64,000 nt of DNA from Methylobacillus flagellatus (GTDB lineage: Bacteria > Pseudomonadota > Gammaproteobacteria > Burkholderiales > Methylophilaceae): positions 434,001 to 498,000 of the forward strand of contig NZ_SCOU01000003.1 in the NCBI RefSeq assembly GCF_005502435.1. The letters run 5' to 3'. Position 1 is the stretch's first letter. Every line of letters begins with the position of its first letter. The position numbers were made by a program, and so were the translations under genes. Below the pieces are notes generated by a model. That model was not told where the DNA came from and did not search any database. It was given only the letters and a program-made list of their open reading frames with translations. Shown one piece after another: positions 34,564-44,586 of the stretch.

Positions 34564-36405
34564 ATGACTTCATTACTCGACACCATCAATGATCCACAGC
34601 AACTGCGCGCGCTGGATCGCCGCCAACTGCCAGCGCTGGCAGAGGAGTTGCGGGCTTTCGTGATCGACAGCGTGGCGCAGACCGGTGGGCATCTGTCCTC
34701 TAATCTGGGCGTGGTGGAACTCACCATCGCCTTGCATTATGTGTTCGATACTCCGGAAGACCGGCTGGTGTGGGATGTGGGCCATCAAACCTACCCGCAC
34801 AAGATACTCACTGGCCGCCGTGAAGCCATGCGTGCCCTGCGCAAGCCCGGTGGTATCGCAGGTTTCCCGCGCCGTCATGAAAGCCCTTACGACACCTTTG
34901 GCACCGGCCATTCCAGCACCTCCATCTCGGCGGCGCTGGGTATGGCGGTCGCGGCGCAGCAGGCCGGCTCCGAACGGCGCTCGGTGGCCATCATCGGTGA
35001 TGGCGCCATGACCGCCGGCATGGCCTTTGAAGCGCTGAATAACGCGGGCGCCATGGACGCCAACCTGCTGGTCATCCTTAACGACAACGACATGTCGATC
35101 TCGCCTAACGTGGGCGCATTGCAGAATTACCTGGCCAAGCTGCTGTCCGGCAAGTTCTATGACCGCATGCGCCGTTCCAGCGAGAAGGTGCTGGGCGTGG
35201 TGCCGCCGGTGCTGAATTTCGCCAAGCGTGCAGAAGAGCACATGAAGGGTATGATGACGCCGGGTACCCTGTTCGAGGAATTCGGCTTCAACTACATAGG
35301 CCCCATCGACGGCCATGACCTCGACACGCTGGTCACCACACTGAGCAACATCCGCCAGCTCAAGGGGCCGCAGTTCCTGCATGTGGTCACTCAAAAAGGT
35401 CATGGCTTCCAGCCGGCTGAGGACAACCCGGGCAAGTTCCATGGCGTGGGCAAGTTCGACCCCAGCAATGGCTGTGCGGTGAGTGCCAGTGCCACCAAGA
35501 CCTACACGCAGGTGTTCGCTGACTGGCTGGTGGATATGGCCGCAGCGGACGACAAGCTGATCGGTGTCACGCCCGCCATGTGCGATGGGTCTGGCCTCAA
35601 CCGCTTTGCCGAGCAGTTCCCGACGCGCTATTTCGATGTCGGTATCGCCGAGCAGCATGCGCTGACCTTTGCCGCCGGCATGGCCTGTGAAGGCCTGAAG
35701 CCGGTGGTGGCGATCTATTCCACCTTCCTGCAACGCGCCTACGACCAGCTGATCCATGACATCGCCTTGCAGAACCTGCCAGTGATGTTCGCCATTGACC
35801 GGGGTGGTCTGGTCGGTGCGGATGGCCCTACGCATGCAGGCAGCTTCGATCTGACCTACCTGCGCTGCATCCCCAATATGGTGGTGATGACGCCTGCCGA
35901 TGAAAATGAATGCCGGCAGATGCTGACCACGGCTTACCGGCATGACGGCCCGACGGCGGTACGTTATCCGCGCGGTGGTGGCCCCGGTGCCAGCATAGAC
36001 AGTGCACTGACCAGCTTGCCGATCGGCCGTGCTGAACTGCGTCGGCAGGGCAAAAACGTGGCGCTGCTGGTGTTTGGCAGCCTGTTGCCTGCAGCGTTGC
36101 AGGCGGCTGAGCAACTGGATGCCACGGTGGTTAACATGCGCTTCGTGAAACCGCTGGATACGGCGCTCATCGCGCAACTTGCCGCCAGCCACGAATTGCT
36201 GGTGACCGTAGAGGAGAACACCTTGAGCGGTGGTGCCGGTACCGCAGTGCTGGAGGCTTTGCAAACCATGCAGCTCTTCGTGGAGACACTTTGCCTGGGC
36301 CTGCCGGATCAGTTCATCGAGCACGGTGTGCATGAAACCATGCTGGCCGATTGCGGTCTCAACGCGCAAGGCATCCTCGCCTCAATTGAGAAAAAATTAA
36401 CCTAG
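34564..36405 (+). CDS. dxs: 1-Deoxy-D-xylulose-5-phosphate synthase
   Basis: A 613-residue thiamine diphosphate enzyme, the first step of the MEP isoprenoid pathway (pyruvate + glyceraldehyde 3-phosphate to DXP). TPP-binding is seen in [34 protein letters not shown], preceded by [17 protein letters not shown]. The transketolase pyrimidine domain has [16 protein letters not shown] with the catalytic Glu, and [20 protein letters not shown]. Full length, 9 bases after ispA, so these two MEP/prenyl steps are coexpressed. Confidence 0.97.
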   Translation: MTSLLDTINDPQQLRALDRRQLPALAEELRAFVIDSVAQTGGHLSSNLGVVELTIALHYVFDTPEDRLVWDVGHQTYPHKILTGRREAMRALRKPGGIAGFPRRHESPYDTFGTGHSSTSISAALGMAVAAQQAGSERRSVAIIGDGAMTAGMAFEALNNAGAMDANLLVILNDNDMSISPNVGALQNYLAKLLSGKFYDRMRRSSEKVLGVVPPVLNFAKRAEEHMKGMMTPGTLFEEFGFNYIGPIDGHDLDTLVTTLSNIRQLKGPQFLHVVTQKGHGFQPAEDNPGKFHGVGKFDPSNGCAVSASATKTYTQVFADWLVDMAAADDKLIGVTPAMCDGSGLNRFAEQFPTRYFDVGIAEQHALTFAAGMACEGLKPVVAIYSTFLQRAYDQLIHDIALQNLPVMFAIDRGGLVGADGPTHAGSFDLTYLRCIPNMVVMTPADENECRQMLTTAYRHDGPTAVRYPRGGGPGASIDSALTSLPIGRAELRRQGKNVALLVFGSLLPAALQAAEQLDATVVNMRFVKPLDTALIAQLAASHELLVTVEENTLSGGAGTAVLEALQTMQLFVETLCLGLPDQFIEHGVHETMLADCGLNAQGILASIEKKLT

Positions 36406-36424
36406 TGTTAAACTCAACTATTAA

Positions 36425-37261
36425 ATGCCAGCCATTGAAAGCATGCCAGCCATGAATCAACCTGTAGATCTGATGATCGAAGACGTACAAAACACCCCCG
36501 ACAAACGCCACCTGGCCATCGACAAAGTGGGCATCAAATCCATCCGTCATCCGGTCAAGGTCAAGGACAAATCGGGCGGTGAGCAGCACACCGTGGCCAT
36601 GTTCAATATGTACGTGCACCTGCCGCACAACTTCAAGGGCACGCACATGTCGCGTTTTGTTGAGATCCTCAACATGAACGAACGCGCGATCTCCATCGAC
36701 TCCTTCGAAACCATATTGCGCGAGATGGTCTCGCGCCTGGAAGCCGAAGCCGGTCATGTGGAAATGACCTTCCCATACTTCATCGACAAAGCCGCGCCAG
36801 TCTCCGGCGTGCGCAGTCTGCTCGATTACGAAGTCACCTTCATCGGCGAGATCAAAAAAGGCAAGTTCGAGATCACCGTCAAGGTCATGGTGCCGGTCAC
36901 CAGCCTGTGCCCGTGTTCCAAGAAGATCTCCAACTACGGCGCCCACAACCAGCGCTCACACGTCACCATCACCGCACTGATCAACGACTTCATCTGGGTG
37001 GAAGAACTGATCCGCATGGTGGAGACGCAGGCTTCCAGCGAACTGTACGGCTTGCTCAAGCGCCCGGACGAAAAGTACGTGACCGAATATGCTTACGATA
37101 ACCCGAAGTTTGTCGAGGACATGGTGCGTGATGTGGCGGCACAACTGAATGCCGAGCCGCGTATTGACGCCTATGTGGTGGAATCGGAGAATTTCGAATC
37201 CATACACAACCACTCCGCCTATGCGCTGATCGAACGCGACAAGCGTACTGAAAAGCACTGA
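36425..37261 (+). CDS. folE2: GTP cyclohydrolase IB (FolE2)
   Basis: A 278-residue type IB GTP cyclohydrolase that makes dihydroneopterin triphosphate for folate and related pterins; unlike FolE it can use metals other than zinc. The family blocks [49 protein letters not shown] (with the metal-binding Cys) and the C-terminal SEDF-like [21 protein letters not shown] are all present. Start is uncertain between ATG 36425, 36443 and 36452; none has a clear ribosome-binding site. It follows dxs by 19 bases. A decayed copy of its 3' end lies about 75 bases downstream. Confidence 0.95.
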   Translation: MPAIESMPAMNQPVDLMIEDVQNTPDKRHLAIDKVGIKSIRHPVKVKDKSGGEQHTVAMFNMYVHLPHNFKGTHMSRFVEILNMNERAISIDSFETILREMVSRLEAEAGHVEMTFPYFIDKAAPVSGVRSLLDYEVTFIGEIKKGKFEITVKVMVPVTSLCPCSKKISNYGAHNQRSHVTITALINDFIWVEELIRMVETQASSELYGLLKRPDEKYVTEYAYDNPKFVEDMVRDVAAQLNAEPRIDAYVVESENFESIHNHSAYALIERDKRTEKH

Positions 37262-37270
37262 TTCGAAATT

Positions 37271-37324
37271 GCACGCCCGCGCGGGTCGCCCCTACGGGCT
37301 GCCCGCTCCACCGCTCAGGCGTGC
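37271..37324. repeat. GC-rich nested palindrome downstream of folE2
   Basis: An outer 7-bp inverted repeat (GCACGCC at 37271-37277 with GGCGTGC at 37318-37324) encloses a second hairpin, GCGGG-TC-GCCC-CTAC-GGGC-TG-CCCGC at 37281-37306. It lies 9 bases after the folE2 stop and 9 bases before the folE2 remnant. It could be a terminator or an intergenic palindromic element; no T-run follows. Confidence 0.6.
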
Positions 37325-37333
37325 CACTCCTCA

Positions 37334-37378
37334 TCCATCCACAACCATTCTGCGTATGCGCTGATTGACCGCGCCTAA
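37334..37378 (+). pseudogene. Remnant of a second folE2 3' end
   Basis: Read in frame, this stretch encodes [14 protein letters not shown] and a stop, matching the intact folE2 C-terminus ([15 protein letters not shown], 37196-37240) at 12 consecutive residues ([11 protein letters not shown] plus flank), while differing at several synonymous third positions. Such silent divergence means the fragment descends from a coding copy, not from a recent exact duplication. Nothing upstream of it is coding, so only the tail survives. Confidence 0.75.
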
Positions 37379-37576
37379 CGTAAGCTACTTGCTGCTTCGA
37401 TGCTGTGTATTTGGCATCGCGTCGGACGGCAGTCTGCTTTTATATTCCCTCCGAAAAATCAGCTATGATTGTCATGGTTGGTTTTTAACGGCAAAACATA
37501 TCCGAGCTATCCGCTGTGATCGCTTGAGGCTGCCTAGCCAGCATGTTGTCAGTCTCATGTTTGAAAGGTTTATGAA
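37379..37576. other. Intergenic leader before the orphan hydrolase-TPR gene
   Basis: Together with the palindrome and the folE2 remnant, this completes a 315-base stretch (37262-37576) without an intact gene. It is more AT-rich than its surroundings and contains short open frames without ribosome-binding sites. No convincing promoter or RNA structure was found by eye; GAAAGG about 8 bases before 37577 serves the next gene. Confidence 0.5.
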
Positions 37577-39316
37577 ATGAGTGTCCCAACCTTGCCCCAG
37601 ATTCAGGATGTCTATGTCAGCCGGAATCTGCATGCCAGTGCGGTGGTTTTTGATCCTAACGCCCCCATCATCATTGCTTTTTCAGCGGGAACACTTTGTC
37701 GGCTCCCATTCGCTCGTGTATTTGCCGAGAAATATGGACTGAACTGCGTTTCGCTAGCATGTCGCGCTACGGACTGGTACCAGTATGAGGACCTTGAACA
37801 GGCCGAGCAGGCGATTCGGGCCTTTACTGCGCCGTTTCCGAAGCGGATAAGTTATGGTGCCAGCATGGGCGGTTATGCTTCCTTGCTGACGTCAGCCAAT
37901 GTAGGCGCAGATGTGGTGCTAGCGTTCTCTCCCCAGTTTTCCATCCAGCCGGATGAGGACGTGCAGGAAATGCGCTGGGACATCGAACGGTTGCGTATTG
38001 AGAATGAGCTAGGCTATGTGCACGACGATCTGGAGGCACGTATCTCCCGCACTGCTGACATCATCATCGTTTACGATCCGCGGGATGAAGATAAGCGACA
38101 TGTGGAAGCACTGAAGAAGATCCGGCCGATCCAGACCATGGTGTTACCGCATACGGGACATGCCACTTTGCTGTCACTTGCTAAGCTTGGTATGTCCTCG
38201 CGCATGCTTATGGCTCTGCTGAAAAATCAACTGGACTTAGGGTTGGCTCAAAAACAGATGTATGCGGTTCGCAAGCAGCATATACAGGTGGAGCTGATTC
38301 TAGCCAACAAAGTCAGAGCGAAGCGTACTGTGGCTAAGTGGTTGCTGGAAAAATTTCTGGACAGCCAGATCGTGGTATACGACTCATCCTATCGGGCATT
38401 GCTTCATGAGGCTGTCCGGCTGCAGGACGCGGATCTAGTGGCGCGTGCTTGGCTTAAGCTGATAGACGCACATCTCAAGCTCAGTTCTGAGCTCGACTTC
38501 ATGCTGGACACGATCTCTTTCCGGCGTATGTATTTTTCGGACAATATTTTTCTCTCTGATATCCGCCAGTCAGCGCCTGTGCTTGTGCAGTCGCAGCTGT
38601 TTGCCACCGTTATCGACAAGTTAAGATCGGCCGTTGCTGACGTCAACGAGTCGCGCGAAAAATTCTTTATCCAGCTGGCCATTGCTGAGTGCTTTCATGC
38701 GGCACAGGACCGTGATGCGGCGACCCAGCAGGTGTTGCAGGCGGTTCGGCCATTCACTTCATGGGATGAAGAGAATCTCTATGCCATTGAGGCCTTGAAC
38801 CGTTACGAAGCTAGTGCATCTGCACAAATGTATGCAGAACGATTGCGGCATTATGTCGAGGATGATATTACGGTGTACATGGCGCGTGCCCGTACGCATG
38901 AACTCAATAATAACTGGCGACAAGTCGCGGCAGTCTGGGCTGAGGCTAGGGATAAGGGTCTGCAACCTCTGAAGGTGGCCCACTTGCTGGGGCGATCCTT
39001 GTTGCGGATTGAGCAGTATCAGCAGGCCTTGACTGCTTTGCAGCCTTTGCTTGAATTGGACCGGGTGCCGCTGGAAATCAAGAAAATGGAGGCCAAGATT
39101 GCGCAGAATCTAGAGATGCATGAGCGCAGTATTGCTTTGCACGGTGAACTGGTTGCGCACGAACCTAAAAACCCAAATTACTATAAATCCCTCAGTATGG
39201 CATTCCATGCCCTGGGTGATCTTCCCAAGGCAATTGAATACGCACGCAAAGCTGCCGAAGTCTCCCCGTTAGACTCTTTCCAGATCTATCTGAATCGTCT
39301 GGAGAAGTTTCGCTAG
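37577..39316 (+). CDS. Orphan alpha/beta-hydrolase-like protein with C-terminal TPRs
   Basis: I do not recognise a named family. The 579-residue protein has an N-terminal (1 to ~215) alpha/beta-hydrolase-like domain: the nucleophile elbow YGASMGGYAS with Ser96, a strand ending VYDPRDED with Asp170 (or Asp167), and LPHTGHATL with His195, in the order of a catalytic triad. The middle (~220-370) is helical without clear motif. The C-terminal part (~385-570) has tetratricopeptide-like helices, the clearest being AHEPKNPNYYKSLSMAFHALGDLPKAIEYARKAAEVSPLD. No signal peptide or membrane segment is seen. Base composition looks lower in GC than in neighbouring genes, and the gene stands alone between a decayed folE2 fragment and a convergent transporter gene, suggesting acquisition. 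Substrate unknown. Confidence 0.85.
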   Translation: MSVPTLPQIQDVYVSRNLHASAVVFDPNAPIIIAFSAGTLCRLPFARVFAEKYGLNCVSLACRATDWYQYEDLEQAEQAIRAFTAPFPKRISYGASMGGYASLLTSANVGADVVLAFSPQFSIQPDEDVQEMRWDIERLRIENELGYVHDDLEARISRTADIIIVYDPRDEDKRHVEALKKIRPIQTMVLPHTGHATLLSLAKLGMSSRMLMALLKNQLDLGLAQKQMYAVRKQHIQVELILANKVRAKRTVAKWLLEKFLDSQIVVYDSSYRALLHEAVRLQDADLVARAWLKLIDAHLKLSSELDFMLDTISFRRMYFSDNIFLSDIRQSAPVLVQSQLFATVIDKLRSAVADVNESREKFFIQLAIAECFHAAQDRDAATQQVLQAVRPFTSWDEENLYAIEALNRYEASASAQMYAERLRHYVEDDITVYMARARTHELNNNWRQVAAVWAEARDKGLQPLKVAHLLGRSLLRIEQYQQALTALQPLLELDRVPLEIKKMEAKIAQNLEMHERSIALHGELVAHEPKNPNYYKSLSMAFHALGDLPKAIEYARKAAEVSPLDSFQIYLNRLEKFR

Positions 39317-39393
39317 AAGCAAAAATGCATGTCTGTCACCAGCCTAGGCTGTGGTGGGTATGTGCTTGGCAAGCCACGCAGGCTATAGCAAGC

Positions 39394-40542
39394 CTAGGTC
39401 TGGTTGCTGCGTTGCATCAGTCTTGCGAACGCTGCTGCGCCCAGTAAAGCGCAAGCTGCCGAGAAGGTGTAGGTCCAGGCAGGCCCGACGCTATCCCACG
39501 CAAACCCTGACATCACCGCGCCAAAGGTGCCGCCCACCCCGTAGGAGATGCTGGTGTAAAGACCTTGTCCCTTGGATTGGTGCTTGCCTTTGAAGTAACG
39601 ATGCGTGAGTGCCACCGCGGTGGCATGGTAGGTGCCGAAGGTGGCGGCATGCAGGGTCTGCGCCAGCACGATGACCCAGACGATATCCACGGCCCAGCCT
39701 ATGGTGACAAAACGGATCACCGCCAGTAGCAGGCTGGCCAGCATGATGTTGCGCAGCCCGAAGCGTGCAGTCAGGCGCGGCATCGCCAGGAAGATGAGGA
39801 TCTCGCACAGCACGCCCAGGCCCCACAACCAGCCTATGGTGTCAGCGCTATAGCCGTGCTCGACCAGATAGATGGAATAGAAGGTGTAATAAGCCCCATG
39901 ACTGGCGGCCATCGCAAAGCAGGCGGCCAGCAGGCCCAGTACTTCGCGGCGCTTGATGATGTCCCACAGCGAAGCATGCTCGCTGGCATGCGCGCGCGGC
40001 AGCGGGTCGAACAGATGCCAGGACAACAGCCACACCAGTGCCAGCAGGCCCAGGATCACCCACAGCAGGCTGCGGATGCCGGTGTGTTCAACCAGATAGC
40101 CCAGTGCTATGACGGCGCTGATGAAGCCGATAGAGCCCCACAGGCGAATATGCCCGTAACGGTCCAGCCTGTCACCCAGGTGCCCCATGGTGGTGGCTTC
40201 AATGAGCGGTAGCGAGGCGCTCCAGAAGAAACTCAATAGCAGCATCACCACGAACAGCCAGGCATAACTTTCGCCGAAGAACACGCCTAGGTAGGACAGC
40301 AGGCTCAGGCCCGCCAGCCACTGGATGATGCGTGTGCGCTGGCCGGTATGGTCGGCCAGCCAGCCCCACAGACTGGGCGAGAAGCTGCGCGCCACCTGGA
40401 ACAAGGACATCAGGATGGCGATCTGGAACGCCGTGAACGATAGCGATTTGAGATACAGGGTCCAGAACGGCGTGAACGCGCCTACGAAGCCGAAATAGGC
40501 AAAATAGAAGCCGGACAGACGCCAGTAGGGCAAGGCCTGCAT
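39394..40542 (-). CDS. MFS transporter (HcaT/LacY-like MFS_1)
   Basis: A 382-residue major facilitator with about 12 hydrophobic helices. The N-terminus PYWRLSGFYFAYFGFVGAFTPFWTLYLKSLSFTAFQIAILMS and the loop WGWLADHTGQRTRIIQW match the phenylpropionate permease-like (HcaT, MFS_1_like) branch. LPLIEATTMGHLGDRLDRYGHIRLWGSIGF is also characteristic of that branch. The substrate cannot be named; close relatives are annotated only generally. It lies 30 bases downstream of aroC on the same strand and converges with the orphan hydrolase-TPR gene. Confidence 0.9.
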   Translation of the reverse strand: MQALPYWRLSGFYFAYFGFVGAFTPFWTLYLKSLSFTAFQIAILMSLFQVARSFSPSLWGWLADHTGQRTRIIQWLAGLSLLSYLGVFFGESYAWLFVVMLLLSFFWSASLPLIEATTMGHLGDRLDRYGHIRLWGSIGFISAVIALGYLVEHTGIRSLLWVILGLLALVWLLSWHLFDPLPRAHASEHASLWDIIKRREVLGLLAACFAMAASHGAYYTFYSIYLVEHGYSADTIGWLWGLGVLCEILIFLAMPRLTARFGLRNIMLASLLLAVIRFVTIGWAVDIVWVIVLAQTLHAATFGTYHATAVALTHRYFKGKHQSKGQGLYTSISYGVGGTFGAVMSGFAWDSVGPAWTYTFSAACALLGAAAFARLMQRSNQT

Positions 40543-40572
40543 GATGGGTGAGCTTAGTGTGGGTTGCCGGAT

Positions 40573-41658
40573 TTACAGCTTGGGCGTGTCACAGACCACG
40601 TCCGCACATTGGGCACGGTGGCGCAAGGCATGGTCAGCCAGCACCAGTGCCAGCATGGCTTCGACGATGGGCGTGGCACGCACGCCCACACACGGGTCAT
40701 GACGCCCGGTGGTTTGCATCATCACGGCATTGCCGTGCTTGTCGATGGAACGGCGTTCTTGCGGGATGCTGGACGTGGGTTTCAGTGCCACGTTGGCGAT
40801 GATGTTCTGACCGGTGGAGATCCCGCCCAGGATCCCGCCGGCATGGTTGCTGACGAAGCCTTGCGGGGTCATTTCGTCGGAATGCACCGAGCCACGCTGC
40901 GCCACGCTGGCAAAGCCGCTGCCGATCTCCACGCCTTTGACGGCGTTGATGTTCATCATGGCATAAGCGATCTCGGCATCCAGGCGGTCGAACACGGGTT
41001 CGCCCCAGCCTACCGGTACGCCTTCGGCGACGACGGTGATGCGTGCGCCCACCGAGTCACGTTCTGCGCGTATGGTGTCCAGGTAGGCTTCCAGTTGCGG
41101 CACGATATCCAGATTGGCGGCGAAGAACGGGTTCTGGCTCACGGCTTCCCAGTTCTTGAACGGCACGTCGATCTCGCCCAGTTGGCTCATGTAGCCGCGT
41201 ATGGTCACGCCATAGCGCTGTTTCAGCCATTTCTTGGCGATGGCGCCAGCGGCCACGCGCACGGCGGTCTCGCGGGCACTGGAGCGACCACCGCCGCGGT
41301 AATCGCGGATGCCGTACTTTTGCCAGTAGGTGTAATCAGCGTGACCGGGACGGAAGGTGTCGGCGATCTTGCCGTAGTCTTGGCTGCGCTGGTCCTGGTT
41401 ACGGATGATGAAGCCGATAGGCGCACCCGTGGTTTTGCCTTCGAACACGCCAGACAGGATCTCGACTTCGTCCGGTTCCTTGCGCTGGGTAACATGACGC
41501 GAAGTGCCGGGCTTGCGGCGGTCCAGGTCGATCTGCAAGTCCGCTTCGCTGATCTCTAGGCCCGGTGGGCAGCCGTCCACGATGCCGCCGATGGCCGCGC
41601 CGTGGGATTCGCCGAAAGAAGTCAGGGTGAACAGAGTGCCTAGGGTGTTGCCGGACAT
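40573..41658 (-). CDS. aroC: Chorismate synthase
   Basis: This 361-residue FMN-dependent enzyme makes chorismate from EPSP, the last common step of aromatic amino acid synthesis. The three family signatures are present: [21 protein letters not shown] at the N-terminus, [24 protein letters not shown] in the middle, and [24 protein letters not shown] near the C-terminus. [21 protein letters not shown]-type spacing ([15 protein letters not shown]) also fits. It is transcribed towards the MFS gene. Confidence 0.97.
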   Translation of the reverse strand: MSGNTLGTLFTLTSFGESHGAAIGGIVDGCPPGLEISEADLQIDLDRRKPGTSRHVTQRKEPDEVEILSGVFEGKTTGAPIGFIIRNQDQRSQDYGKIADTFRPGHADYTYWQKYGIRDYRGGGRSSARETAVRVAAGAIAKKWLKQRYGVTIRGYMSQLGEIDVPFKNWEAVSQNPFFAANLDIVPQLEAYLDTIRAERDSVGARITVVAEGVPVGWGEPVFDRLDAEIAYAMMNINAVKGVEIGSGFASVAQRGSVHSDEMTPQGFVSNHAGGILGGISTGQNIIANVALKPTSSIPQERRSIDKHGNAVMMQTTGRHDPCVGVRATPIVEAMLALVLADHALRHRAQCADVVCDTPKL

Positions 41659-41711
41659 GCCAGTCTCGTTATGCGTCTATTAAGAGGCGAAAGTTTACCA
41701 TAATCGCCGAC

Positions 41712-42422
41712 TCAGCCTGGCGGCAAGCCCTTGATCCACTGCGTGTAGACGCCGTGGGCGATCTGGTTGAGCTGGAACACGCGTTGCGGCAGGTCCAGCT
41801 GCATCGCGGCGATGGATTGCACGCCAGGGCTGTCACTGGCAGCTTCTACTTCCTCGCTGCCGACTTCGCACCAGCTACGTACCATGTCTGCGGTCATTTC
41901 GATATGACACTGGAACGCTACATGCTTACCCAAACTATAAGCCTGGTGAGCACAGTGTGCACTGGACAGCAATAACGTGGCGCCAGCAGGCAGGGTAAAG
42001 GTTTCGCCATGCCAGTGGAACACATCGAACTGCTGGTGTGCCCCAAACCAGTGCCTGCCTGCATCATGGTCGACCAAGTGGACCTGGCCCCAGCCGATCT
42101 CTTTCACCGGGTTGGCACCTACGCTGCCGCCAAGGGCCTTGCTGATGAGTTGGCCGCCCAGGCAATGGCCGAGTAGCGGGATATCCAGCATGGCGGCTTC
42201 GCGGATCAGCGCCAGCACTGGGGCGATCCAGGGCAGGTCGTCGTTGACGCTCATCGGGCCACCCATCAATACCAGGCCGCTGTGACGCTGGATGGAGGCG
42301 GGTGGCATGTCGCCCTGGTCGATACGCAGCAGTTGCCAGGCGATGGCTTGCTGGTCGAGGAAGTCGGCCAGGTAGCCAGGCCCTTCGGTGAGGGCGTGTT
42401 GCACGATGAGAACAGGTTTCAT
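41712..42422 (-). CDS. Class I glutamine amidotransferase-like protein
   Basis: A 236-residue standalone glutamine amidotransferase domain (GuaA-like GATase1). The nucleophile elbow [18 protein letters not shown] carries the catalytic Cys, and the His-Glu pair of the triad is in [12 protein letters not shown]. The N-terminal [18 protein letters not shown] is typical of the GMP synthase-like subfamily that lacks a synthetase domain. Its true substrate is not known; some relatives act on gamma-glutamyl compounds. The start overlaps the stop of the RluE-like gene (ATGA), so they are cotranscribed. Confidence 0.9.
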   Translation of the reverse strand: MKPVLIVQHALTEGPGYLADFLDQQAIAWQLLRIDQGDMPPASIQRHSGLVLMGGPMSVNDDLPWIAPVLALIREAAMLDIPLLGHCLGGQLISKALGGSVGANPVKEIGWGQVHLVDHDAGRHWFGAHQQFDVFHWHGETFTLPAGATLLLSSAHCAHQAYSLGKHVAFQCHIEMTADMVRSWCEVGSEEVEAASDSPGVQSIAAMQLDLPQRVFQLNQIAHGVYTQWIKGLPPG

Positions 42423-42979
42423 GGCAGTATCTTCCAGGTGCCGGGTGCGAGCCCGGAGAGTGTGTGAGCGCCGATGGCATAGCGGATCAGGCGCAGGGTG
42501 GGAAAGCCGACCTTGGCGGTCATGCGACGCACCTGGCGGTTCTTGCCTTCGTGGATGCGGATCTCCAGCCAGCTGGTGGGGATGGACTGGCGCTCACGGA
42601 TAGGTGGCGTGCGCGGCCAAAGTGCTGGCGGCTGATCGATGATGCGAACCTGAGCGGGTTGTGAAATGTAATCGCCAAGGTCGACGCCAAGGCGCAGGGG
42701 TTGCAGGTCGGCATCGTCAGGCGCGCCTTCCACTTGCACCCAATAGGTCTTGGTTTCTTTGTGTCTGGGATGCGAGAGCCGATGTTGCAGGGCACCGTCA
42801 TCGGTTAGAATAAGCAAACCTTCACTGTCCGTATCCAGCCTCCCGGCTGCATACACATCGGGCAGTGGAACGTAGTCTTTGAGTGTCTGGTGGTTGTCAT
42901 GAGCGCTGAACTGACACACCACCCCATAAGGTTTATTGAAGAGTACAAGCATAGACTTGGTAAATCGAATTCCCCACAT
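42419..42979 (-). CDS. rluE: RluE-type 23S rRNA pseudouridine synthase
   Basis: A pseudouridine synthase of the RsuA/RluE branch that isomerises a uridine in 23S rRNA (U2457 for E. coli RluE). Hallmarks are [15 protein letters not shown] near the start, the catalytic [19 protein letters not shown] with its Asp, and [29 protein letters not shown]. It lacks an S4 domain, as RluE does. The start may be ATG 42979 (AAGGG three bases upstream, 186 residues) or ATG 42952 (177 residues), the latter matching other RluE N-termini more closely. It is divergent from icd with only 24 to 51 bases between start codons. Confidence 0.93.
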   Translation of the reverse strand: MWGIRFTKSMLVLFNKPYGVVCQFSAHDNHQTLKDYVPLPDVYAAGRLDTDSEGLLILTDDGALQHRLSHPRHKETKTYWVQVEGAPDDADLQPLRLGVDLGDYISQPAQVRIIDQPPALWPRTPPIRERQSIPTSWLEIRIHEGKNRQVRRMTAKVGFPTLRLIRYAIGAHTLSGLAPGTWKILP

Positions 42980-43003
42980 TAGCCCTTGAACAGGACCAGC
43001 ACG

Positions 43004-44239
43004 ATGTCAAAAATTAGCATCCCTCAGCATGGTGAAAAGATCACCGTCAACGCTGACAACTCCCTGAATGTCCCGCTGCAGCCGATTATCCCATTTATTG
43101 AAGGAGATGGCATCGGCGTTGATATCACCCCGGCCATGCTGCAGGTGGTCGACGCTGCCGTGGCCAAGGCCTATGGCGGTGAGCGCAAGATCGCCTGGAT
43201 GGAAGTGTTCGCTGGTGAAAAATCCACCAAGGTCTATGGCGAGAATGCCTGGTTGCCGGAAGAGACCATGCAGGCGGTGCGTGACTATGTGATCTCGATC
43301 AAGGGTCCGCTGACCACGCCAGTGGGGGGGGGTATCCGTTCCCTGAACGTGACCTTGCGTCAGGAGCTCGATCTATACGTCTGCCTGCGGCCTATCCAGT
43401 ATTTCGAAGGCGTGCCCAGCCCGCTCAAGCATCCGGAGCTGACCAATATGGTGATCTTCCGTGAGAATACCGAAGACATCTATGCCGGTATCGAATGGGC
43501 AGCCGGCACGGACGAAGTGAAGAAGGTCATCAACTTCCTGAGTGATATGGGCGTGCGCAAGAAGATCCGCTTCCCTGAATCCTCCGCCATCGGTATCAAG
43601 CCGGTGTCCGTGGACGGCAGCAAGCGCCTGGTGCGCAAGGCCATCCAGTATGTCATCGACAACAACCGCAAGTCGCTGACCATCGCCCACAAGGGCAATA
43701 TCATGAAGTTCACCGAAGGTGGCTTCAAGACCTGGGGTTACGAGATCGCCAAGCAGGAATTCGGCGCGGTGGAGATCGACGGCGGCCCATGGTGCAAGCT
43801 GCCGAATGGCATCATCATCAAGGATTGCATCGCTGATGCCTTCTTGCAGGAGATCCTGCTGCATCCAGCCGATTACGATGTCGTGGCAACCCTAAATCTG
43901 AACGGTGACTATATGTCTGATGCGCTGGCTGCCCAAGTGGGTGGTATCGGCATCGCGCCAGGCGCCAATCTGTCGGATACCGTCGCCATGTTCGAAGCCA
44001 CACACGGCACCGCACCCAAGATCGCTGGCAAGGACATCGCCAACCCAAGCTCGCTGATCCTGTCAGCCGAGATGATGTTGCGTCACATGGGCTGGGTGGA
44101 AGCGGCAGATCTGGTGATCAACGGTGTAGCCAAGGCCATCGCGGCCAAGCATGTCACCCATGACTTCTCATCGCAGATGCAAGGCGCTACCCAGGTGGGC
44201 ACACTGCAATTCGGTCAGGAAATCATCAAGCACATGTAA
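43004..44239 (+). CDS. icd: Isocitrate dehydrogenase [NADP+]
   Basis: A 411-residue homodimeric decarboxylating isocitrate dehydrogenase of the TCA cycle. The substrate-binding block [26 protein letters not shown] includes the serine that AceK phosphorylates in E. coli. Also present are [16 protein letters not shown], the metal-binding [17 protein letters not shown] and the coenzyme segment [18 protein letters not shown] chose ATG 43004 with AGGA eight bases upstream; TTG 42986 in frame is unlikely. A double hairpin terminator follows. Confidence 0.97.
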   Translation: MSKISIPQHGEKITVNADNSLNVPLQPIIPFIEGDGIGVDITPAMLQVVDAAVAKAYGGERKIAWMEVFAGEKSTKVYGENAWLPEETMQAVRDYVISIKGPLTTPVGGGIRSLNVTLRQELDLYVCLRPIQYFEGVPSPLKHPELTNMVIFRENTEDIYAGIEWAAGTDEVKKVINFLSDMGVRKKIRFPESSAIGIKPVSVDGSKRLVRKAIQYVIDNNRKSLTIAHKGNIMKFTEGGFKTWGYEIAKQEFGAVEIDGGPWCKLPNGIIIKDCIADAFLQEILLHPADYDVVATLNLNGDYMSDALAAQVGGIGIAPGANLSDTVAMFEATHGTAPKIAGKDIANPSSLILSAEMMLRHMGWVEAADLVINGVAKAIAAKHVTHDFSSQMQGATQVGTLQFGQEIIKHM

Positions 44240-44247
44240 GTTTGCTT

Positions 44248-44271
44248 GCCCGTATCCGCAACGGTACGGGC
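44248..44271 (+). repeat. First hairpin downstream of icd
   Basis: GCCCGTA (44248-44254) pairs with TACGGGC (44265-44271) around a short loop with an extra CCG/CGG pair. No T-run follows. It precedes the strong terminator and may act as a 3' mRNA stabiliser. Confidence 0.6.
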
Positions 44272-44295
44272 TGTATGTGCAGGCTATAAAAGACT

Positions 44296-44335
44296 ACGAC
44301 CCGGTGGAAGTGATTCCATCGGGTCGTAATTTTTT
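44296..44335. terminator. Bidirectional intrinsic terminator between icd and cspA
   Basis: A 14-bp stem (44296-44309 with 44314-44327, one G-T wobble) with a GTGA tetraloop, then a T-rich tract 44330-44335 on the plus strand and a weaker T-rich stretch on the minus strand (AGTCTTTTAT). It can end both icd and the convergent cold-shock gene. Confidence 0.9.
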
Positions 44336-44382
44336 AAGGCAGTGATTCTTAAAGCTGTGAGCTTGAGGGCCCTCCAGAAGCT

Positions 44383-44586
44383 TCAGGCCTTCTGGATGTT
44401 GGAGGCTTGTTTGCCTTTCGGGCCTTCGGTCACGTCAAAGCTCACGCGTTGACCTTCCTTGAGGCTCTTGTAGCCGGCTTCTACGATCGCGGAGAAGTGA
44501 GCGAACAGATCATCGCCACCATCGTCCGGAGTAATGAAACCAAAACCCTTAGCATCGTTAAACCACTTGACGGTACCAGTTGCCAT
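44383..44586 (-). CDS. cspA: Cold-shock family protein (CspA-like)
   Basis: A 67-residue single cold-shock domain protein. RNP1 is seen as [10 protein letters not shown] and RNP2 as DLFAHFSAI, both intact, so it should bind single-stranded RNA and DNA and melt mRNA structure. Length and the [18 protein letters not shown] start are typical. AAGGA lies eight bases before the ATG. It has a leader of roughly 100 nucleotides with several short palindromes, consistent with post-transcriptional control. Which Csp paralogue it is cannot be told from sequence. It converges on icd. Confidence 0.96.
   Translation of the reverse strand: MATGTVKWFNDAKGFGFITPDDGGDDLFAHFSAIVEAGYKSLKEGQRVSFDVTEGPKGKQASNIQKA

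Noticed and set aside
34573-36369. A 598-codon open frame antisense to dxs
   Set aside because: Its composition is dominated by His, Gln and Arg as expected for the reverse of a GC-rich gene, it has no recognisable motif, and dxs on the other strand is complete.
36405-36425. TTAAC/GTTAA inverted repeat before folE2 as a metal-regulator operator
   Set aside because: Only 5 bp per arm, AT-rich, and not matching the Zur box pattern I know.
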